Assembly: GCA_004298045.1 (NCBI GenBank)
Contig: SCRM01000019.1
Span: 186,001 to 250,000, forward strand
Reading direction: 5' to 3'
DNA length: 64,000 bases
DNA from: Rhodanobacter sp.
Lineage (GTDB): Bacteria > Pseudomonadota > Gammaproteobacteria > Xanthomonadales > Rhodanobacteraceae
The notes beneath the pieces are model-generated. The model did no database searches. It was not told the DNA's origin and saw only the letters and a program-made list of their open reading frames with translations. Below are positions 35,205-44,961 of the stretch, in pieces. A program made the translations under genes and the position numbers. The first letter of the stretch is position 1; the number at the start of each line of letters is the position of its first letter.

Positions 35205-35270
35205 CCTCATCCGGCCCTTCGGGCCACCTTCTCCCGGCGGCAACGCCCGAGAATGAAGGGGTGAGAAGGG
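35205..35270. repeat. dispersed intergenic REP-like element
   Basis: ACCCTCATCCGGCCCTTCGGGCCACCTTCTCCCG...GGGGTGAGAAGG: GGCC-CTTCG-GGCC hairpin and CCTTCTC/GAGAAGG complement. Confidence 0.45.
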
Positions 35271-35340
35271 GCGGCCGTCCGGGCAACGTGCCCGTCGGGT
35301 GGGCCTCCCGCGCCCGCCGCCACCGCGGCGGGCGGTCACC

Positions 35341-36987
35341 TCACATGCCGTTGTAGATCGGGCCCTCGCCGCCGTGCGGCGTGGTCCAGACGATGTTCTG
35401 CGTCGGGTCCTTGATGTCGCACAGCTTGCAATGGACACAGTTGGCGGCGTTGATCTGCAGCCGCGGCTGGCCGTCCGCGCCCGTCACGAACTCATACACG
35501 CCGGCCGGGCAGTAAGTGGCTTCCGGGCCGCCGTACTTCGCCAGGTTCACCTGCACCGGCACGCTCGGATCCTTCAGCGTGAGGTGCGCCGGCTGGTTTT
35601 CGTCGTGGTGCGTGTTGGATAGGAATACCGAGCTCGCGCGGTCGAAGGTGAGCTTGCCGTCGGGTTTCGGGTATTCGATCTTCACGCACGCCGCGAGCGG
35701 CCGCAGCCGGGCGTTGTCGGGCGTGTGGTGATGCAGGTTCCACGGGATGTGGCCGCGCAGCAGCCACTGCTCCACACCGGTCATCACCGTGCCCACGCGG
35801 CGGCCGTAGTGGAACCACTGCTTGAAGTTGCGTGATTTGCGCAGCTCCCGATGCAGCCACGAGTTACGCAACGCCTCGGGATAACGCGCGAGCTCGTCGT
35901 GGCTGCGTCCGGCCACCAGCGCGTCGAACACTGCGTCGGCCGCCAGCATGCCGGTCTTGATCGCCGCGTGGCTGCCCTTGATGCGCGATGCGTTCAGCAC
36001 GCCGGCCTCGCAGCCGATCAGCGCGCCGCCCGGAAACACCAGTTTGGGCAGCGATGCCAGGCCGCCGGCGGTGAGCGAGCGCGCACCGTAGGCCAGCCGC
36101 TTGCCGCCCTCGAACACCGGGCGAATCGCCGGGTGCGTCTTGTAGCGCTGCAGCTCTTCAAACGGCGACAACGTGGGGTTGCGGTAATCGGTGCCGATCA
36201 CGAAACCGACGGCCACCAAGTGGTCTTCCAGGTGATACAGGAACGATCCGCCATAGGTCTGCGCGTCCAGCGGCCAACCCGCCGTGTGCATGACCAGGCC
36301 CGGCCGCGCCCTGGCCGGGTCGACCTCCCACAACTCTTTCACGCCGATGGCATAGCTTTGCGGGTCGCAGTCGGCGTCGAGATGAAAGCGCTCGATCAAC
36401 TGGCGGCCCAGATGCCCGCGCGAGCCTTCGGCAAAAATCGTGTAGTTCGCCACCAGCTGCGTGCCGGGCTCGTAGGCAGCGGTGTGCGTGCCGTCCTTGG
36501 CCACGCCGATCTCGCCGGTCTGCACGCCACGCACCGCACCGTGCTCGTCGTACAGCACTTTGGCGGCGGCAAACCCCGGAAACACGTCCACGCCCAGCGC
36601 CTCGGCCTGCTCGCCCAGCCAGCGCACCACGTGTCCCAACCGCACCATGTAGTTGCCCGCATTGCGAAAACACGGCGGCAGCAGCCAATGCGGCGTCGCG
36701 CGCACGCCGGTGCGGGTGAGAAACACGAAGCGGTCCTCCGCCACCGGCAGCGTCAATGGCGCGCCGCGCTCGGCCCAGTCGGGAATCAGCTCGCCGAGCG
36801 CGCGCGGATCCATGATGCAGCCGGAGAGAATCTGCGCGCCGATCTCCGGCGCCTTTTCCAGCACGCACACGTTGATGTCGTGCTGGCGCTCGCGGGCCAG
36901 CTGCTTCAGGCGGATGGCCGTCGCCAGCCCACCCGGGCCACCACCGACCACGATTACGTCGTACTCCATCGCTTCGCTGTCGCTCAT
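35341..36987 (-). CDS. electron transfer flavoprotein-ubiquinone oxidoreductase
   Basis: VIVVGGGPGGLATAIRLKQLA, LEKAPEIGAQILSGCIMDPRAL, INAANCVHCKLCDIKDPTQNIVWTTPHGGEGPIYNGM. Confidence 0.95.
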   Translation of the reverse strand: MSDSEAMEYDVIVVGGGPGGLATAIRLKQLARERQHDINVCVLEKAPEIGAQILSGCIMDPRALGELIPDWAERGAPLTLPVAEDRFVFLTRTGVRATPHWLLPPCFRNAGNYMVRLGHVVRWLGEQAEALGVDVFPGFAAAKVLYDEHGAVRGVQTGEIGVAKDGTHTAAYEPGTQLVANYTIFAEGSRGHLGRQLIERFHLDADCDPQSYAIGVKELWEVDPARARPGLVMHTAGWPLDAQTYGGSFLYHLEDHLVAVGFVIGTDYRNPTLSPFEELQRYKTHPAIRPVFEGGKRLAYGARSLTAGGLASLPKLVFPGGALIGCEAGVLNASRIKGSHAAIKTGMLAADAVFDALVAGRSHDELARYPEALRNSWLHRELRKSRNFKQWFHYGRRVGTVMTGVEQWLLRGHIPWNLHHHTPDNARLRPLAACVKIEYPKPDGKLTFDRASSVFLSNTHHDENQPAHLTLKDPSVPVQVNLAKYGGPEATYCPAGVYEFVTGADGQPRLQINAANCVHCKLCDIKDPTQNIVWTTPHGGEGPIYNGM

Positions 36988-37260
36988 GCACCACTCCCGT
37001 TCTAAGCCCGCCACGGCGCGCCTGGTTGCGCGCCAGCCATTGTCCACGGCCCGACGCCCGCCGTGCGGCGCGGGTCGACCCGATCCAGTTCGTTGCCCCG
37101 TGGGCCACGCATCGGCGTTCGACGCATGCCCCGTCGCGGCGGCGGGGCGAAACGCCCCGCGTAACGGTGTCCCAAATGCCTGCAACAAAGCAACCTGCCA
37201 ATGAGGTACGTCAAACGGGGCTCGCCCGGAGCCGGACCGCCGGCGGCCCCGATGACGACA

Positions 37261-37289
37261 ATGCCGGCGTCGCGACGCGACGCCGGCAT
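37261..37289 (-). terminator. strong hairpin downstream of the comA-like gene
   Basis: ATGCCGGCGTCG-CGACG-CGACGCCGGCAT; weak T-tract. Confidence 0.5.
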
Positions 37290-37330
37290 CTTTGCCACGC
37301 TCCTTGACCGTACCGGTCACCGGATACGGG

Positions 37331-38161
37331 TCACTCCTTGATCGGCGCCGGATTGGCGACGCGTCCCCAGGTGGATTTGTTGCCCCAGATGTTCTGGCGC
37401 AAGCCTTCCAGTTGCAGGATCTGCGAGTGATCGACGAACAGGTTGACCTCGTTGCCGTAGTTCTTGATGTACCACTCGAACACCAGCGGGTCGGCCGACT
37501 CGAACATGACGTGCTCCAGGCCCACGCCGTTGATGATCGATGCGGCGGCCGCGGTGTTCCAGTTCACCACGTTCTCGGTGATGCCCTCGGACTCGATCAT
37601 GATGATGTCGGCGCCGGCGTCCAGCGCGCGCTTGGCGCGATTGACCAGATCGCCCACATCCTTCTTGCCCTCGGCCGCCAGCTCCGCTTCGGTGGAATCG
37701 CCGCCGGAGCCGAACTGGATGCCCAACTCGGGCTTGGCCTTGAGTCCGGCCTTCTTCACCTGCTCGATCAGGCGCAGCAGGCCGGAGGTGGGAACGGTGA
37801 GGAAGCCGGTGGAGATCTCGATCACGTCGAACCCGACCTCCTTGGCCTCCTTGAGGTACTTGGCCACGGCATCCGGGCCGTAGCGCAAGACAGTTTCGAT
37901 CCAGCCGCCGGAGGAGATGTAGGCGTCGTGCTGGTGCGCCAGATCGCTGAACGCGCGCACCTGTTCGCGCGGCAGCAGGGCAAAGGAACCGCCGGCCCAT
38001 TTGACGCCGTCGACCCATTGCCCGGCGACGTCCAGCACGTCGGCCAGATGCCGCGTGCCATAGGTGGCGTAATACGGCCCGCGGATTTCGGTCAGGCCGA
38101 ACGAACGGGGTTTTTCCGGGCGATAGGCCCGTGGAACGAAATCGAAACTGGTGTTGGCCAT
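37331..38161 (-). CDS. phosphosulfolactate synthase (ComA)-family protein
   Basis: KPRSFGLTEIRGPYYATYGTRHLADVLDVAGQWVDGVKWAGGSFALLP, FDVIEISTGFLTVP, KPELGIQFG, GADIIMIESEGITENV. Confidence 0.82.
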   Translation of the reverse strand: MANTSFDFVPRAYRPEKPRSFGLTEIRGPYYATYGTRHLADVLDVAGQWVDGVKWAGGSFALLPREQVRAFSDLAHQHDAYISSGGWIETVLRYGPDAVAKYLKEAKEVGFDVIEISTGFLTVPTSGLLRLIEQVKKAGLKAKPELGIQFGSGGDSTEAELAAEGKKDVGDLVNRAKRALDAGADIIMIESEGITENVVNWNTAAAASIINGVGLEHVMFESADPLVFEWYIKNYGNEVNLFVDHSQILQLEGLRQNIWGNKSTWGRVANPAPIKE

Positions 38162-38199
38162 GATGTTTCTCCTTTCGATGTGTGGGGGTGGTTCGGGGA

Positions 38200-39588
38200 T
38201 CAGGCGGCGGCCGGGAGCTGGCGCTGCAACGGGACCTTGGCCAGCAGCGCAGTCAGTTCGCGCACATCACGGGCATCCAGCTCATGCACGGTGCGGGCGA
38301 TCTGCGCCGCCAGCCCGTCGCCGGTGAAGGGCGCGACCAGCCGCAGAAATTTTTCGCTGGCGCCGGCCCAATCCAGCGGCTGCGAGGTGAACCCCTTGTA
38401 GGCCGCGGCGGTGGCTGAAAACACCTTGCCGTCGTTGAGTTCCACCTCCACCCGGCTGGGCATTTCCTGCGGGAAACGGGCGGTGAAACCGGCATCGGGC
38501 GCCACGGTGATTTTCTGCAGCAAGGCCTGCACATCGGCGCTGACGATGCGCGCGGCAGCGTACTGGGCCGGTTGCACTTCGCCATCCAGCAGGGCCACCG
38601 CCACCATGTACGGCAGCGAGTGGTCGGCCTCTTCCTTGCTGCGGATATGCCGTTTGTCGCCCTCCTCGCCGCCGCCGATGATGTCGTAGGCAACCTGGAA
38701 GGTGGCGATGCGCACCGCGCGGATCGCGTCGGCGCGGAAGCCGGGGCGAGTGGCGATGTCGATCGCGGCATCGATGGACGATTGCGAGTGGATCTCCGCA
38801 TTGTGCTTCTTGATGATGGTGCGCAGGACGCTTTCCAGATCCTCATGCGACCAGTCGATGGTGAACGGGCCGGTGATGGTTTCCTTCAGCCCCTTGTTGC
38901 CTTCGAACACCTGCTCGGGGCCGGTGATGCCCACGCTGGCCAGCAGCGCCGCGTGCGTGCCCTCCTTGCCGACCTGCGGATAGGCCAGGCCTTTCCAGTT
39001 CGACAGATTGCCGGTGCGGGTGACGCGCAAGGCATTGTTGGCGGTGCCGGAAATGGCGATCGCGTTGGCGGTCTTGGCGACATCCAGGCCCATCACCTTG
39101 GCCACGCCGGCCGCCACCGCGTACGCGCCTTGCACGGTGTGGTCGAAACCCTTGGCGCGTACCGGCGCTACGTCGGACAGCCGCGTCTGCACCTGGTAGG
39201 CGACCGCCACGGCGGTGAGGAAATCCTTGCCGCTCGCGTTGACGCTCTCCGCCGCCGCCAGCACCGCGCCGATGTTGTCCGACGGATGGCAGGTTTCGCC
39301 GGGGGCGAGGTAGCTGTCCATGAAATCGAGATAGCGGCTGAGGCCGATGTTGTAGAACGCCGCCCGGTCCGGCGCCGAACTGCCGCCGCCAATCAGCGTG
39401 GAGGCGCCGTTGCCGCCGAGCGATTCGGTGAGTTTGCGGATCGCCCGCATGGATGGTGCGTCGAGCGCGCCGATGGCGACGCCGAGTGTGTCGAGGATGC
39501 GGATCTTGATTTGTTCCACCGCCGGCGCACTGATTTGCGCGTATTGGGCACCGTGGACAAAAGCCGCCAGTTGCTGGACTTCAGTCAT
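38200..39588 (-). CDS. MmgE/PrpD family protein
   Basis: RILDTLGVAIGALDAPSMRAIRKLTESLGGNGASTLIGGG, FMDSYLAPGETCHPSDNIGAVLAAAE, KRHIRSKEEADHSLPYMVAVALLDG. Confidence 0.88.
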   Translation of the reverse strand: MTEVQQLAAFVHGAQYAQISAPAVEQIKIRILDTLGVAIGALDAPSMRAIRKLTESLGGNGASTLIGGGSSAPDRAAFYNIGLSRYLDFMDSYLAPGETCHPSDNIGAVLAAAESVNASGKDFLTAVAVAYQVQTRLSDVAPVRAKGFDHTVQGAYAVAAGVAKVMGLDVAKTANAIAISGTANNALRVTRTGNLSNWKGLAYPQVGKEGTHAALLASVGITGPEQVFEGNKGLKETITGPFTIDWSHEDLESVLRTIIKKHNAEIHSQSSIDAAIDIATRPGFRADAIRAVRIATFQVAYDIIGGGEEGDKRHIRSKEEADHSLPYMVAVALLDGEVQPAQYAAARIVSADVQALLQKITVAPDAGFTARFPQEMPSRVEVELNDGKVFSATAAAYKGFTSQPLDWAGASEKFLRLVAPFTGDGLAAQIARTVHELDARDVRELTALLAKVPLQRQLPAAA

Positions 39589-39661
39589 GGTCAGAGACCT
39601 CCCTGACTGGAAGGCGCATCGGCACGCCAGCGCAAACCGCGCACGCGAAAACGCATGACTC

Positions 39662-39675
39662 GTTGGCGCGCCAAC
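39662..39675. promoter_or_regulatory. perfect 14-bp palindrome upstream of the PrpD/ComA-like pair (candidate operator)
   Basis: GTTGGCGCGCCAAC, 73 bp upstream of the PrpD-family start. Confidence 0.35.
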
Positions 39676-39888
39676 ACGAATGATTCGCGTTCGTGTAGAG
39701 TAGGCCCGCCATGCATGGACGGTGCTGATCTGGGTCAGCCATCCGCCAAAACCGATTGTGTCTCCCCGTCATGCAGCCTCCGGCTCGATGGCCTTCCGGC
39801 GGGCCCAAGTTGCGGCGGTCAGCTTGGCCTCGCCACCCTTCGATCGATGGGTGCATCAGCCGCATTTGCAAAAGCGGGGGCTGCTTTC

Positions 39889-39904
39889 ATACCCCTAGGG
39901 GTGT
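39889..39904. promoter_or_regulatory. candidate CsoR-family operator (site 1)
   Basis: ATACCCCTAGGGGTGT in the divergent PrpD / psiE-dsrE intergenic region; matches sites 2 and 3. Confidence 0.55.
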
Positions 39905-40210
39905 GTGATACCTTCGAAACGTACGCGTGCTGCGCTTCCCGCGCAGTCTCGGCTGCGGTCAGCTCCGAAGGGGGGGCTTTGGCCTCGAACCACCAGATAC
40001 ATTGGTATGCCTACGCGGCCATCCGTGACCGCGAAACCGCGCTGACGCCGCCGTCATCGGCGGTCACCGGGCATGCGCGCGCCGACGTGCCGCAACCCAC
40101 CGGCCGCCGCCATATCGCGCCGGCTTTCCGCCTCGGAATCCGTGCCGTCGGTTACATGCTGCATGGCATGGGGCCGTATCGATTCGATCCGCAAGCCACG
40201 GAGAACACCG

Positions 40211-40639
40211 ATGCCAGAGCTCCCGGTTCCCGCCATCAAGCGCCACGGCCGGCACATGTTTGCCGCCATCGAATATGCCGGCCTGCTGCTGGTGCTGATG
40301 GCCACGGTGGTGGCCACGGCGCAGGAAGTGCGCTCGATGATGAACAGCGCCAGCGTGTCGGTGACCGACCTGCTGCTGCTCTTCATCTACCTCGAGATCG
40401 TGACCATGAGTGGCGTGTACTGGCGCACGGGCCGGCTGCCGGTGCGGATGCCGCTGTATGTCGCGATGGTCGCGCTGGCGCGGCACATGATGCTCGACTC
40501 CACCGAACTGACCTCGCTCGACACCCTCGCCGAGGCGGGGGCGATCCTGCTGCTGGGTGTCGCCGTGCTGCTGGTCCGGTACGGCCACACCCGCTATCCC
40601 TACCTCGACGAGAACGGCCATTCCCGCACCATCAGTTGA
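40211..40639 (+). CDS. phosphate-starvation-inducible PsiE-family membrane protein
   Basis: AIEYAGLLLVLMATVVA ... DLLLLFIYLEIVTMSGVYWRTGRLPVRMPLYVAMVALARHMML. Confidence 0.8.
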   Translation: MPELPVPAIKRHGRHMFAAIEYAGLLLVLMATVVATAQEVRSMMNSASVSVTDLLLLFIYLEIVTMSGVYWRTGRLPVRMPLYVAMVALARHMMLDSTELTSLDTLAEAGAILLLGVAVLLVRYGHTRYPYLDENGHSRTIS

Positions 40640-40707
40640 TGCGCGCATGACCATCCGCGTGCCGTAGCTGTTGCCGTACCACCTTTCGATTCCCGTGGAG
40701 AAATGCC

Positions 40708-41301
40708 ATGCACCATGCCCCATCCACCCTGGCCCTGCTCGGACTGCTTGCCCTCGGCCTGTCGTTCGGCGCCGCCGCGGCCAGCACCGCGACGACGGCC
40801 ACCGCCGACAACGCCAACACGGCCGGCTGGCACACCGGCGTCATCACCAGCGGCGGGGAAATCCACCCGGTACCCAAGGGCTCGTCGTACATGCCCGATC
40901 CGAAGGCCACCTACAAGGTGGTGTTCGCCATGACCCGCGGCAGCGACGACCCGACCAAGGTCAGTCCCGCCGTCGAACGCGTGGCGCGTGCGGTCAACCT
41001 GTTCACCGCGGCCGGGGTACCGCTGAAGAACCTGCACTTTGTCGCGATCGCCTATGGCGCGGCGACGCCGGCGATGCTCGACGACAAGCATTACGAGGAT
41101 ACGTATCTGGTGCACAACCCGAACCTGCCGATCATCCGTGAGCTGCGCAAGGCCGGGGTGGACATCGTGGTGTGCGGCCAAGCGGTGGCGGAGTACAAAT
41201 ACCACTTCGACTGGATGGACCACGACGTTCCCGTGGCCCTGTCCGGCGTGACCACGATCACCGAGATGCAACTCAAGGGTTACGCCTTGATGCAACTGTG
41301 A
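40708..41301 (+). CDS. periplasmic DsrE-family protein
   Basis: Signal peptide; YKVVFAMTRGSDDPTKVSPAVERVARAVNLFTAAGVPLKNLHFVAIAYGAATPAML...VVCGQAVAEY. Confidence 0.85.
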   Translation: MHHAPSTLALLGLLALGLSFGAAAASTATTATADNANTAGWHTGVITSGGEIHPVPKGSSYMPDPKATYKVVFAMTRGSDDPTKVSPAVERVARAVNLFTAAGVPLKNLHFVAIAYGAATPAMLDDKHYEDTYLVHNPNLPIIRELRKAGVDIVVCGQAVAEYKYHFDWMDHDVPVALSGVTTITEMQLKGYALMQL

Positions 41302-41381
41302 GCAGGCAACGGCTCCGACACTGATCCGCGCCCGCCTGCCCGGCGTGGCGTACGCGGAGGTTCTTCAGGGAAGCGCGCTCG

Positions 41382-42050
41382 ATGCATATTCGCAACCGGC
41401 GGTTGATCTTCGGCGCATCGATGGTGCTGTGCACCGCCGCAGCGGGCGCCGCCACGCCCGACGCCGCGCACATTGCCGCGGCGGGAAACGGGCGCGGCGC
41501 GCCGCCCTGTGCAAGCTGCCACGGCGTTGCCGGCGATGGCCAGGCCGCCGCCGGCTTTCCGCGCCTGGCGCACCTCGATGCCGGTTACCTGCAGCGCCAG
41601 CTCGACAATTTCGCCGACGGCTCGCGCGCCAACGCGACGATGGCACCGATCGCGAAATCGCTCACCGCGGCCGAGCGCCAAGCGTTGGCCGCCTATTACG
41701 CCGGCATGCCGCTGCCTGCCGCGACGCAGCCGCCAGTCGCCGACAGCGGCAGCGATCGCGCCCGCGGCGAACAACTGGCGACCCGCGGCAGGTGGAGCCA
41801 GCAGGTTCCCGGTTGCGTGCAGTGCCACGGTCCGCAAGGCGTGGGAGTCGGCGCGCATTTCCCGCCGTTGGCCGGCCAGTCGGCGCTCTACATCGCCAAC
41901 CAGTTGCGTGCCTGGCGCAGCGGCACGCGCAGGAACGATCCGCTGGGGTTGATGCAGCACGTCGCGTCCGCGCTCGACGACGCGGACATCCGGGCCGTGT
42001 CCACGTGGTTTGCCGCACAACCGGCAGGCGGCAAGGGAGGCAAGCCATGA
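41382..42050 (+). CDS. diheme cytochrome c (c4-like)
   Basis: CASCHGVAGDGQAAAGFPRLAHLDAGYLQRQL and CVQCHGPQGVGVGAHFPPLAGQSALYIANQL. Confidence 0.9.
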   Translation: MHIRNRRLIFGASMVLCTAAAGAATPDAAHIAAAGNGRGAPPCASCHGVAGDGQAAAGFPRLAHLDAGYLQRQLDNFADGSRANATMAPIAKSLTAAERQALAAYYAGMPLPAATQPPVADSGSDRARGEQLATRGRWSQQVPGCVQCHGPQGVGVGAHFPPLAGQSALYIANQLRAWRSGTRRNDPLGLMQHVASALDDADIRAVSTWFAAQPAGGKGGKP

Positions 42051-42988
42051 AACCCGCACCCCGCATCGCGCTCATCGCGCTGGCCATGGTGATCGTGCCG
42101 TGGGCGGCGCGCTCCAGTGGACAGGCATCCCGCACGACCGCCGCCCCCGCCGCAACCAAGCCGGCAGCTGCGGCGCTGCCCGCCTTCACCCCACCACCCG
42201 ACTCGGCGATCCCGGACGATCCGTTCGGGGCCTTGGTACGCGAAGGCCGCGACATTTTCCTGGACACGCCCGGCCACGCCAAACCCTACGTCGGCAACGG
42301 CCTCAGTTGCAGCAATTGCCACCTCGATGCCGGGCGGCGCGCCAACTCGGCGCCGATGTGGGCGGCCTATGTGCGCTACCCCCGCTATCGCGCCAAGAAC
42401 GGCAAAGTCAACACCTTTGCCGACCGCCTGCGCGGGTGCTTCCAGTTCAGCATGAACGGCAAGGCGCCGGCGGCGGACAGCGACGTCATCCGGGCGCTGA
42501 CCGCGTATTCGTACTGGCTGGCGACCGGTGCGCCCACCGGCAAGAACCTCGCCGGCTACGGCTACCCCAAGGAAGGCTTCACGTCGCCCCTGCCGCCCAG
42601 CTATGCGCGCGGGCAACAGGTCTACGCGAGCCACTGCGCGCTGTGCCACGGAACGAACGGCGAGGGCCAGCAGGTGGCCGGCAAGTTCGTGTTCCCGCCG
42701 CTGTGGGGGCCGCAGTCGTTCAACTGGGGCGCCGGGATGGGCAACATCGACAACGCGGCCGCGTTCATCAAGGCCAACATGCCCTTCAGTCGCGGCGACA
42801 CGTTGACCGACCAGGACGCCTGGGACGTGGCGATGTTCATGGACGCGCACGAGCGTCCACAGGATCCGCGCTTCAAGGACAGCGTCGCCGCCACCCGCAA
42901 GCAGCACCACGACAGCAAGTGGTCGCTCTACGGCACCGAAGTCAACGGCCGCCTGGTCGGAACCGGCACGCCGCCGCGCGGCCGATAA
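42047..42988 (+). CDS. tsdA: thiosulfate dehydrogenase-like diheme cytochrome (TsdA)
   Basis: GLSCSNCHLDAGRRANSAPMWAAYVRYPRY, DRLRGCFQFSMNGKAP (Cys heme-ligand context), CALCHGTNGEGQ. Confidence 0.87.
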   Translation: MKPAPRIALIALAMVIVPWAARSSGQASRTTAAPAATKPAAAALPAFTPPPDSAIPDDPFGALVREGRDIFLDTPGHAKPYVGNGLSCSNCHLDAGRRANSAPMWAAYVRYPRYRAKNGKVNTFADRLRGCFQFSMNGKAPAADSDVIRALTAYSYWLATGAPTGKNLAGYGYPKEGFTSPLPPSYARGQQVYASHCALCHGTNGEGQQVAGKFVFPPLWGPQSFNWGAGMGNIDNAAAFIKANMPFSRGDTLTDQDAWDVAMFMDAHERPQDPRFKDSVAATRKQHHDSKWSLYGTEVNGRLVGTGTPPRGR

Positions 42989-43080
42989 TGGCACGCGGCG
43001 GCACGGGAACACGCCGCGCCGCGGCGCCCGCACGCCAGTCTGCCGCGATGGATCGCAGCAGACGTGCCGTGTCGAACCGG

Positions 43081-44397
43081 CTACTTCCAGTCGTACTGGA
43101 TGCCCAACGAGTCCTCGCGCATCGAGATCCTCTCGGTGCCGGCAGGCATGCCACCCATGAACACCGGCAGGATCGACGCGCCGGAGACGCTGTGCGAGAA
43201 CGCGTGCATGTAGGCCATGGTCAGCTCACCGCCCGAGGCCAGCTTGTGCGTAAAGCCGAGCGTCGCGTGGTTGGTGACCACGCCCGGCGCGAGGATGTTG
43301 AAGGTGACGTCGCTGCCGCGGATCGGGTTGTCGGTGTGGTTGTAGCCGGCCCGCCAGGTCCAGCGCTCCGCACCCGCCCACTCCACGCCGAGTTTCCACA
43401 CGTTGACGTCCTGCCAGCCGAACCCGGGCCCATTGGTCGATCCAAGCTGCGTCGGCCGGAGGCTGGTGTCGCCCACCGAATGCACGTCGCTGTAGTTGAT
43501 GCGCATGTAGTCGAGCGCCAGCGTCACGTCATGCCATGCCGTCCAGGCCACGCCGGCACCGTAGTTGCTCGGGATATCGAAGCGGCCACGTTCGGCAAAC
43601 AGGCCCGAGTAATCGGAGAAGCGGCTCATGTGCACCTTCATCGCGTAGGTTGCGCCCACCGCGAAGTCGTCGCCCACCCGCGCGTAGTAACCGAGGCGCA
43701 GGCCGCCGCCGGTCGAGGAGTCACGCCCGTTGTCGGTGACCTTGGCGGGATCGGCGGACAACCCCGGCGTGCCCGCGAACGCCTGCAGGCCGAATGCCTT
43801 GAAGCTCTGGTACACGAACAGCGGCGTGACGCCGATCGACTGGCGTGGCGTGAACGCGTAGGCGACGGTCGGCGCGACGACCAGTTGCATCAGGTCGACG
43901 CCGAGGCTGCCCTGCCCGCACAGCATGTTGGCGGGCCCCCTGCCGCAGTTGAAGTTGGCGCCGGGGTAATCGGTATCCATGCCGCCGTTGCCGTACACCG
44001 TGACGCCCAGCGCAAGCTGGTCGCTCAGCATGTGGTTGTAGCCGAACTCGGGAATGCCGAACCAGTCACGGTTGCTCGACACCGAACCATCGAGTCCGGG
44101 GCCGAGGCCGCTGCGCGAGGCGGAACGCCGCGGAGTGAACGCGGTGAGCCCCAGCTCGAGCCGGTTGCCGGCGAACGCCATCGTCGCCGGATTGTTGGCC
44201 CCGCCGAAGGCGTTGTCGGTGAATGCCAGCGAAGCCCCGCCGCGACCCGATGCCTGCATGCCATAGCCATGGGTGAAATAGCCGTCCGTGGCACACGCCC
44301 CGGAAGCCACGCCCGCCAGTGCAAGCAGCCATATGCTGCGGCGAAAGGTCGCGCGATGGACGGCTGAACGGAAACGTGCGGAATACTGCGATTGCAT
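43081..44397 (-). CDS. FadL-family outer membrane transport protein
   Basis: ATDGYFTHGYGMQASGRGGASLAFTDNAFGGANNPATMAFAGNRLELGLTAFTP; beta-barrel C-term ending in WK. Confidence 0.82.
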   Translation of the reverse strand: MQSQYSARFRSAVHRATFRRSIWLLALAGVASGACATDGYFTHGYGMQASGRGGASLAFTDNAFGGANNPATMAFAGNRLELGLTAFTPRRSASRSGLGPGLDGSVSSNRDWFGIPEFGYNHMLSDQLALGVTVYGNGGMDTDYPGANFNCGRGPANMLCGQGSLGVDLMQLVVAPTVAYAFTPRQSIGVTPLFVYQSFKAFGLQAFAGTPGLSADPAKVTDNGRDSSTGGGLRLGYYARVGDDFAVGATYAMKVHMSRFSDYSGLFAERGRFDIPSNYGAGVAWTAWHDVTLALDYMRINYSDVHSVGDTSLRPTQLGSTNGPGFGWQDVNVWKLGVEWAGAERWTWRAGYNHTDNPIRGSDVTFNILAPGVVTNHATLGFTHKLASGGELTMAYMHAFSHSVSGASILPVFMGGMPAGTERISMREDSLGIQYDWK

Positions 44398-44683
44398 GAT
44401 GGTGTCCCCTTCATCGATTCGTGGAACGGCGCGAAAACATTGGCCCTGCAGGCCTGCAAGCCCTGCTGCGACGTGCGATACCCGCGGCCGTTTCGCCCCT
44501 GCCACGGTTTTTCCCCTCCCGCATGGCGCCCCCTGCACCATCGGGTTCAACGCATCACGCCACCCGGTGCGGACGCCCTTCAGGTTCGGGCACCAGTACC
44601 GACTCGCTCCGTGAGAGAATGTGACGTCGATTCGTACGCACTGGCGTGCGGACCATCCATCGGAAATCAGGTTGGAGGCATCC

Positions 44684-44953
44684 ATGCAGGAGATCAGCGA
44701 AAGCCGCAAGAAGGTCGCGCTGCGTCTTGCGCGCGTCGAAGGCCAACTGCGCGGCATCAAGGGGCTGGTCGAAGGCGGTGCCGAGTGCGAAGACATCGCG
44801 ACGCAGATGACTGCGGCGCGGCGTGCGCTGGATCGCGCCTTCTACGAGATGCTGGCGTGCAGCCTGCTGCGCCACGTCGACGAGGAACCGAGTCCGGCGG
44901 CCGTCCGCGAGTCGACCAACGAACTCATGCGCCTGCTGGTGAAATTCGCCTGA
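44684..44953 (+). CDS. CsoR/DUF156-family transcriptional regulator
   Basis: KKVALRLARVEGQLRGIKGLVEGGAECEDIATQMTAARRALDRAFYEMLACSLLRHV. Confidence 0.9.
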   Translation: MQEISESRKKVALRLARVEGQLRGIKGLVEGGAECEDIATQMTAARRALDRAFYEMLACSLLRHVDEEPSPAAVRESTNELMRLLVKFA

Positions 44954-44961
44954 GCTGCGCT

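Noticed and set aside
39655-40650. 331-aa + strand ORF upstream/over psiE
   Set aside because: Mostly non-coding leader plus wrong frame over the PsiE-like gene
42010-44367. 785-aa + strand ORF
   Set aside because: Off-frame reading of tsdA followed by antisense of the FadL-like gene; no domain composition
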